64,000 nucleotides of DNA from Atkinsonella hypoxylon (taxonomy: Eukaryota > Ascomycota > Sordariomycetes > Hypocreales > Clavicipitaceae), in contig JFHB01000022.1 in assembly GCA_000729835.1 (NCBI GenBank), forward strand, positions 62,001 through 126,000, read 5' to 3'. Shown here one piece after another: positions 56,530 through 64,000 of this stretch. Made by a program: the position numbers and the translations under genes. The first letter of the stretch is position 1; each line of letters starts with the position of its first letter. The notes beneath the pieces are model-generated. The model saw only the letters and a list, made by a program, of their open reading frames with translations, was not told the DNA's origin and ran no database searches.

Positions 56530-58313
56530 TCATATTATGATCGTGTATAATGCCGCCGGTATACTTAATACAAGCACCCACTCGATACGAGCCCCAGTCG
56601 CGTTGGTCGCGGCTAGCAACTGCACAAGGATCCAGGTTGCGGCTGATGCGAATAGTTGTGGCATAGCAATGGACATGTTGTGAACCCCGAGTAGCATGGT
56701 GGTGTCCCCCAGACTTTCTGGGATGTCCTCGTCCACCTCCGCTTTCTCCAAACGTTGAAGCGCTCTATATGAAGCCTCCTGTGCAATGAGAACATAAGGA
56801 ACCCAGTTACAGAGGGCGAGCGAGGCTCCGTTTGCGCTCAAAAGGAAGCAAATGATGGGTAACGCCAGGGAAGAGTGTGGGCAAAACCCGTAAAGCATAC
56901 AAGTTATAAAGACTGAGATAACCAGGCCGACAAGAGAGGACTTCCACAAACCTTGCAATCGGACCGTAGTGCTGCTATTGGGTCCGATGGTGTTGTCGTA
57001 GGTTGTTTGAGACTTTCTGTACTTGCCCCAAAGCCCTGACATAATGAAAAGAGTAATCAAGGAAGAGACGTGAAAGCACAGAGCCACAATGGACACGAGA
57101 TCGTCTGTTTTCATATCAGGGAGCGGCCAAGAGCTGACTCTATTATCATCTTAAACAAGGTTAACATATACTCAAGTTGTCGTCGCCGAGTTTGATGCCG
57201 ATGCTTACTTAATCGTGACACCAGCCTATTCAAGACAAAGAATCCCAAAGTTAGACTCTCAATGATGTGGGAAACTAAATGTGAATGGTCTGAAGACTTA
57301 CGTGCTGGTATAGTTGAGAAGCAAAAACCATGCAAACCAAGAGACGAGTTGCATACGACACACGTAGCGTGTCAACGGAGGGAGGTTCCATGACTGTTCC
57401 CACAAACTGACAATGTATATGCGCAGTGAGCTGGCTTTCTTTACCATGTGATCGCCACTATTTTCTGGCGCGGCATGAAGAGGCTTGCTAGGATAAGTGA
57501 AGATGACAAGCAGCATCATGAAGCTAAGTGTGATTGCGACTACCACACCCAAGTCCCAGAAAGCAGGGCTGTAAACAAGCGCAGCAACAGCTATGCAAAC
57601 AGAACTCAAAGAAGAGATACGGCTAACCCACAAATTTGCCGTAGACTGCTTTTGAGAGACAAAACGGTCTACTATCGTCGCCCGGACTCCCATCTGAAAC
57701 GGTTGCAGCGAGAAATACACGGCGTACATGCTCACGCCGGCTATCACATGGCTGACTGTTCTTTCGGTCTCTGATCGTCTTATTCCAACGGCATGCAGCA
57801 CAGTGGCGGCAAGTGGTTGCGCAAACGACAGCGCCAGAAAGAAAAGCATCGTGAGAAGGACTCCCGACAAAATGAAGGGTTTGCGGTTTCTCATTGAACT
57901 TGGAAAAGTCTCGCAGAGAACGACGACCATGACAGGACCTAGGAACCCAGCCAATGGAGCAGCCAAGAGATAAAAAGGCAAATGGCTCTCTGGGACTCCG
58001 AGGGACGACAGGTACGGCTACAGCTCCGAGTTAGCTAGGAGTCTTCCTTCTTGGCCAAGTGAGAACCCTCGTACAACACCGAAAATGTGCTGCGTAGTCC
58101 AAACCGACTGCGCCCTAGGTTGACTGACTGTTAGCTTTCCCTTCAAAATCAAACTGTGGCACGGCATCAGAGATTTGCCTCATACCCTAAGAAAGGAATT
58201 GTGTATTTAATATAGTCACGAATTCTTGGATCTGGAATATCGAGTGATGGCTCGTCTGTCGCACCCTTTTCCACGAGGGGGACTTGAAAGTCTTCGTCAT
58301 CTCGTGATTCCAT
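56530..58313 (-). CDS. MFS transporter of the SLC45 / sucrose-transporter type
   Basis: Multi-pass proton-coupled sugar transporter, probably for a disaccharide or glucoside; a metabolite export role is also possible. Exons: 58313-58186, 58114-58078, 58017-57302, 57225-57209 and 57149-56530 (505 aa), including two tiny exons of 37 and 17 bp whose phases fit exactly. Landmarks are PYLSSLG after the first helix, NRKPFILSGV (the RPFI box of SUT/SLC45 proteins), and LLGVHNMSIAMPQL near the end, the counterpart of the family's LGxxNxxIxxPQ. The N-terminus is acidic (MESRDDEDFQVPLVEKG). About twelve hydrophobic segments can be traced. The last tiny exon has the weakest support, because its sequence is not conserved-looking. 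Confidence 0.8.
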
Positions 58314-61300
58314 AATTGTCAGCAGGACTGCTAGAAGTGAATCTAACACAAAGCTATCATGTCAATGAGGAAAAATCAACCTCATGTGCCCTGTCCGATA
58401 TCCCGAGCGGGGTTTTAGCTTATCTCAGGTCCAAGTGAGGCATTTTCCTGACTCGATTTTGGCAACCGGTGGCAACCGGTGACCACAGTCTGCATGTGCT
58501 GGTATAAATATGCAAGAACCTGACAGTGTATTTATTATTGATCAACAGCACAGACTTTGGCAGGCAGCTTCTGCACTAGCTTTAGGTCCACAGCCTTAAT
58601 TTCCACTGCATATGCCGAGATGTGATGGACCTAAAATAAGCTGTTATGCCCGTCATGAGCGTTTCCGGCGTGAATGAGATCCGGTAATCCCGACTCCCAA
58701 GTCCGCTGCAGTCCGCAGTCCGCAACCTGATAGTCCCTGTCAATCAAGGCTCCGTTTCAACTTTACAAATCGTGGCGCTTGACGTAATTGGGCCGTAATG
58801 GCAACTTTCGCTCCGTGCATCGGACCTCCAGCAGCGATCAACTTGACAAAAACATTCAAGAAGCTGCTATGAGACTGCGAGAACGAGTTGCATCTACAAG
58901 GTGTCGTGAGTGGTGGCTTTGAATTAACATATTACGTTTTAATAGAACCTGTGTCGTAGCTGATCGCGCTCACCAGATATTGTCGAATTGATAGAGACGA
59001 GGAGTGTGATTAAATGATGATTCTTTTGTCCCTATAAGCGCCATTGAGCAACTCAAAGAGTTCTCCAACACTATCGAAGAAGTCACAGTGTGGCAGACTA
59101 TCAGCCAGCCTGCCGAAGAAGCCGTAGCCGATGGCAAAAAGGGTTCGAAACTCGCGACGTAGTCGATGATTCCCTCTCCCATCAAGTGTCTCATTCAATG
59201 TCTTGGCGACAAGTATACAAATTGCGAGTTGGCACACGTGTTAGGGTTCTGCGACTTGATTAGCAATGCCTGTCATCTACGCTGTATTGATGCAAAGTTC
59301 CAGCGAGACGGTGTATGCGATGGAACTGTCAAAGACAAACGTACCTATCACTTAGAATATTGACTACCATGTTGCTCATACCTCGGATCTCCTTCATCGA
59401 CCGCAGCAGTAACCCCTCTGTTGCCAGTGGTAGTGGATGTGATTTGGCCACATATCACCAATGCCTTATCCGGGTGTAAAAGTCAACATCAGCTATCCGC
59501 TCTCTTTCAGATCCATCATGGTATTTTCAGACTAACGATATGAATTTCGTGGCAGAGTCGGGCTGTATTACAGCTCTCTGATGAAGCTTCAACATTTCCG
59601 ATGTCAAGTTGTAGACTAGCCCCGAAAGATTGCTCGCATCAATTGTCGCGCCCCATGCAACCAATATGCTGAGTATGAAGGCATCTATAGTCGACAGCTA
59701 CTGGAGGCTTCATCCCGAGGGTCACTGTTGTAAGCTAGAATCATTTCAGCTGCATCTGACCTATTTAAGAACAGCCTGACACTTCCCTCGACAGCCTATT
59801 AGTATCGTCCCAACGGCTCAGAGGCTCCTGAGTATTGTGTGGTTTGTCTTACCCCCAAAGTTCATCGAAACATACTATTATATGTGAGCCCTTCACCTCA
59901 GCCCTCCAAATGGTCCTTTATTGGGTGAATGCCAGACCCCCAATTAATCAAATCCCTCAACAAGGACTCTGGTCGACGGCCAGCCGCAGAGGTGAGGCGC
60001 ACCTCGGGCTTGTGGCTTCAGGTAAAGTTCAGTCCTCGCGGCAGCCCCAGAAGGTACTCTCTTGACAATAGTCTATTGGTGATATGACCAATTGTACAAT
60101 TGCTGCTACGTTCAATCTCGCCTGTATTGAGCCGTGCGTTCGGAAATAAGGTGCGAGGTGAGCTTTTGCGACACGACAGATTTCTGGCTTGTGGCTTGGC
60201 AGACCACGCCTTGGAAAGAGGCAAGACACTGCCCGACAGGGCCTTTTACCAATACCGTGTGAATTTATCTTTCATAATCTGATACCTTTATCTTCATCGA
60301 GCTTTTGAGTTTCTTGAGACGGCAAAATGGCGGCAGCAGCATCGTCTAGTGGTGATATGGCTCGATATTGGGCGGGTGTGCTTGATTTAGCACCAAGCTG
60401 CGAAGACTGCAGGATGTCGGATGGAGCTCCCGTTGACGGCAATAAAAGCCTACCTGTTCCGGGTTTGTCAACCATCAGATAGAATGCTCGGACTCGAATG
60501 GACCGTTCTGAGCCTACATTGTCCGTCTATTAGGTCAGACCAAGCGACGGTACTGACGCTGAAGTCAGCACTGTCGCGCCCTCCATCTGTATCAACGGAT
60601 TCAGAAGCTGGGATCAATTTGTTGTTTTTGAACGGTAGATTCTGCACTAGAGAGGTCTACTTCCAGTCGTTGTAGATCCTCACTGAAGCTAGTCAATTCA
60701 GTATCATCCTCCCAAAACTGGCGGCTTGAATCGTCATAACGCTGATAAGGTTGAATGCATGTATTCTCGCAATTGATTAGTCGTTCTCACCAGTCTCTTC
60801 CATCCGCGAGCCAAGACATGTGCTTGAAGAGTCCAGGGTGAGCACGCTAGGGGCTCTTTCGTTCTGGGGAACGCGAGGAGTCGTCAATTTGGTCGCAAGC
60901 TGGTAGACACATGCCTTGAATTTTTGCGCATTGTACTTCTTAAAAGAGTTCTGCCTTCTCTGGCTAGTGCCTCTACGTAACGCGGACGTAATAGGTCACC
61001 CCGCTACGCCCTGCGCTAACCAAGTTCTATGTCGTAGATCATGGGACCCACCCATCTTCTGATACTTCGCACGGTCCCTCTAAGAATAGGTTTCGTTCGG
61101 ATCAAGCATGTTTACTGAGAAGAGTTTCACTTATACTCTTGGGTGACATTGGTCGGGGACCGGGCTCGGACCATTGCCAAACCTCACTGCATGTTATCCC
61201 GCGCAGAGGTTCCTGGGTGGACCTTTTTTTGGTCGTGCCCTGTCCTGTATAATTACAGTGAGTGCACAAGTGTCGCCCGGATAAGGCAGTCGCGGTCGAA

Positions 61301-62397
61301 TTGGGTCAGGGAATTTTGTAAAAATGATGTAAATGTCTTTACTTACCCTTTTACAAAGTGAAGTTTTCCCCAATGATCTTCCCTTGCACGAAGACAAATT
61401 CCTTGACGTCATTCGTCAAGAAAATACTTGCGGGGCGCTCGGCGATTCAATTCTTATCTCAGGCACAACACCAAGTATCCCAGTCTTGCCATTCTTGCCA
61501 TTCAGCTCGATAGAGCGCCCATTTCGAACCTCGGGGATTATTATCTAACAATAATCCATGTGTCATATTGTACAGGAAAACACGGCTCTATTCCCAAGCT
61601 CTGTTTGCTATTTTGGCTGCACTAGGGTATAAAACGGGCACACATTGGGTAAAAGTGGGGTGTCTTTTTTTCCGCTGATTTTCTCAATTTTGCCAAAGTA
61701 TTGCGCATTTAAAATATACCCTATAATAAACTATATTGCTAACAAAAATACCATTGTAGAAGTTCCCTCTATCCAGTGGTCCTCGTTCATAAAATCGCAT
61801 CTTCTTATGCCTGTTTGGGGACCCCTTCTGCACGCAAATCATGAAGCTGCCTAAAGAGCAAGTTGTAAATCCCACGCCTGCACATGGCCATGCTAGCTCA
61901 ATTGAATCGGTTTCTGTATGATCACATTCACTCCCATGTGCACCATAGGCAAGATAAATCAAACTGCAAGGCTCGCGAAAGACGTCCTCTCTAAGAATGA
62001 AGCATTCACAATGTACGATGCGTATATCTTTGCGAATTGACAAAATGCAAGGTAGTGTCAGAGCAGGAGAAGAGTATGTTAACTAACTTGTATCTGGGAG
62101 ACGCACCACAATTTCGGGACTGGTAGGAATACGCTTCATTTCTATTATAACTTATCGCTGTAGACTTGAAAAAATGCCCCGAGGCAACACGATAACGTGC
62201 TCTGTACTACTTAAGTTCTGTGCCGCCACCATCGCTTCGCTGGTCATATATCCTTATTCGTAGTATGCAAAACATGCAACTCGGACCTAATATCAGAAAT
62301 CTCGTCCCAATCTCTAGAACGCCGCCGAGAAAAAAAAAATTCTATGAGCATGACGTACATATAATGAGCCAACCCTCCTCTTACACGTCAAAGTCTC
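58314..62397. other. Four-kilobase stretch without a supported gene
   Basis: No gene recognised. ORFs such as those on the minus strand at 58970-59237 and 61684-62043 are short and overlap on both strands. It carries the MFS transporter promoter at the left, with a 10-bp direct duplication (GGCAACCGGT) near 58461-58480, and the 3' flank of the kinase gene at the right. It could contain decayed genes I cannot identify by eye. Confidence 0.45.
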
Positions 62398-64000
62398 TTA
62401 TGGCTGCTGTTGGGAAGCAGGGGGTTCAAGGATATGCCCATGATCCTCTGCGGGAATCACTTCACCATTCTCTAGTTGCCGACAGATAACTGTATCCGCC
62501 ACCCAGCTCTCAGCTAGAATCTCTTCCATTTTAGCGCGAGTCTTTGGGTTGAGGTCCAGCATGCGATGAATGATACGGCGACTCTCTCTTGGCAGCAAGC
62601 GGAGAATTCTCCACGGCCCTCGCATCACTTCTCTGCGCTCTCCCGCGTTGCTTGCACTTTGAGGAGCTTGTGAGTCCCCTCCAGAAGCAACATCTGGCTT
62701 CTCTTTGCCGTTATTTCCATGCTGTGAGCTGTGAGAGTGCTTATGATGGATTTCCTTCGCCTTCACGTCTTCGTCCGTAAGGAACTCTCGGGGAACAGTG
62801 GTTGATAAATTGCTTATCGACTTTGAATGGCCGATGAGTTTCGAAGGATCATGACCAGGCGTAGGCTCAGAAGCGAAGAGCTTGTATGAATTGTCTGTCA
62901 TCCGTGGAATCTTCCAGGGAAAGCGCCTCAGTGTCATGCAGCAAAATATAATAGCTAAGGACCATATATCAACAGCAGCCGCGTCATACTCTTTTGCATC
63001 ATATACCTCTGGAGCTAGGTATGGATCAGAGCCGACAATACCTAAGACAATCAATTAAGTATCTGATAGCATGGTTGCATTCGAGAATCATGTCGGGCTT
63101 ACCTTTAGCGGGAACGGTATCGTTTTCAAATGGATACCTGAACACATGAGCACTACCAAAATCGATGATCTTCATGATACCCTTGTCGCTAACAACAACA
63201 TTATCCAATTTTAGGTCCCGATGCGCCAATCCAACACTGTGTAAGTATGTCACTCCGTTTAGAATCTGCAAAAAGCAGCATCGAATCTCTTCTCGAGTCA
63301 TTCTTCCAGTCATGACAATGGCGAACAGATCGTAAGGCGCATACTCCATGACTTCGAACCAGCGACCCTTTTCCTGAAGGATATCTAAAGTCTCGATGAC
63401 ATTGCCATGATGTAACGTGGAGCCAACACAAAACTCCGCCGTCACTTTTTTGTTATATTCCTTTTCTGTTTCGTAACTGTGCCTGGCGCGAAACTCTTTC
63501 ACCGCGAACACTGTGTTGTCCTCCTTACGTCGCATGAGTCTGACAGATCCGCCGGCACCAGCACCAAGTACCTTCCCAAGTTTGCCATATTTTGATGTCA
63601 AACCGTGATCATCACCGAAAGGGAGCTGCTGAGTCGAGGAACGCGATGTTGGAGGGGTTTTTGTACCGGGAGCGGGCGAGGCATCCCTCCTCTTATGGTG
63701 GCCATGATGCTGATGATGACCAGACATGCGAAAGAAGCGCTTTAAATCAGCCATGGATCCCTGCGGAGCGTGAACTGAGCTACCATCCCCCGACAGGTGC
63801 TCATCATTTTTGCCACCAAACATGCCTGATCCACGTTTCTCACTCAGGTTGGACTTGGAACTACTGGGAGACCCATGCTTTTTTTTGCGGGAAAAGACAA
63901 ACCGTGGGTCAATAGAATGCCGCGTGGGATGTTGTTGTTGTGGCGGTCGCTTGCCCTTAGCATACGGGTCATTTACATCTCCACCAGGCGTTATTGGCTT
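62398..64000 (-). CDS. SAT4: Ser/Thr protein kinase of the Sat4/Hal4 (Npr1-like) family, 5' end outside the window
   Basis: Fungal-specific kinase related to Sat4/Hal4, which regulates potassium uptake and nutrient-transporter stability. Exons in the window are 64000-63103 (continuing beyond the edge) and 63041-62398. The kinase domain shows GAGAGGSVRL (Gly loop), TVFAVKEFR (Lys), GLAHRDLKLDNVVVSD (catalytic loop), IIDFGSAHVF (DFG), and after the 61-bp intron DPYLAPEVYD (APE) and VDIWSLAIIF. A His/Lys-rich disordered insert follows, then LLPRESRRIIHRMLDLNPKTRA, the usual end of the domain. The frame is open to the window edge without an ATG-proximal signature (the part seen there is Pro/Gln/Ser-rich), so the true start is outside. 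An assignment to Hal5 or another Npr1-family member cannot be excluded. Confidence 0.88.

Noticed and set aside
61000..61260. GC-rich patch considered as a tRNA or solo LTR
   Set aside because: No cloverleaf with a B-box and no matching terminal repeats could be found.

Overview
The window is nuclear DNA of a filamentous ascomycete, most probably a Sordariomycete and perhaps Hypocreales. The genes are interrupted by short introns (about 50-170 bp) with GT donors, CTAAC/CTGAC-like branch points and TAG/CAG acceptors. Products are clearly fungal (Imp2, Bub3, Alg5, Psy2/SMEK, Afg2, Sec4, squalene epoxidase, a Sat4/Hal4-type kinase). The closest remembered relatives are from Pezizomycotina. No prokaryotic mobile element, CRISPR array, rRNA or tRNA was seen. 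All exon boundaries were assembled by hand from splice signals, reading-frame continuity and remembered family motifs; no search was run.

Layout. 0-11 kb is a compact housekeeping block: an uncharacterised conserved protein, an Mme1-type mitochondrial carrier, Imp2 protease, eIF2-alpha, Bub3 and an aryl-alcohol-dehydrogenase-type aldo-keto reductase. 11-14 kb is one large intronless gene with a possible organellar helical-repeat product. 14-16.2 kb is non-coding, with a 12-bp tandem repeat and a TpA-rich patch that looks RIP-mutated. 16.2-26.1 kb holds squalene epoxidase (ERG1), a small secreted cysteine-containing protein, Alg5 and a disordered basic protein, separated by long spacers. 26.1-36.1 kb has no gene I can support. 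36.1-49.7 kb is a second housekeeping block (Psy2/SMEK, Afg2, a probable mitochondrial protein, Sec4, an AA9 LPMO and Hsp10). 50.3-58.3 kb is accessory: three damaged or degenerate DUF3328/UstYa-like oxidase genes in a row, an acyltransferase-3 protein, a small one-helix membrane protein and an SLC45/sucrose-type transporter. 58.3-62.4 kb is again empty. A Sat4/Hal4-type kinase runs off the right edge.

How genes relate. The housekeeping genes work in separate processes: translation initiation (eIF2-alpha, target of Gcn2), ribosome maturation (Afg2), spindle checkpoint (Bub3), secretion (Sec4), N-glycan donor synthesis (Alg5), sterol synthesis (Erg1), mitochondrial import processing, folding and transport (Imp2, Hsp10, carrier), and PP4 phosphatase targeting (Psy2). 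The 50-58 kb block resembles a peptide secondary-metabolite locus of the ustiloxin/cyclochlorotine kind, but its oxidases are broken and I find no precursor peptide, so I read it as a decayed cluster.

Main points to check: a 4-nt microexon in the aldo-keto reductase, an intron directly after the HSP10 start codon, the UstYa-like gene graveyard, a degenerate first ATPase site in Afg2, and two short near-palindromic motif families scattered through the spacers.
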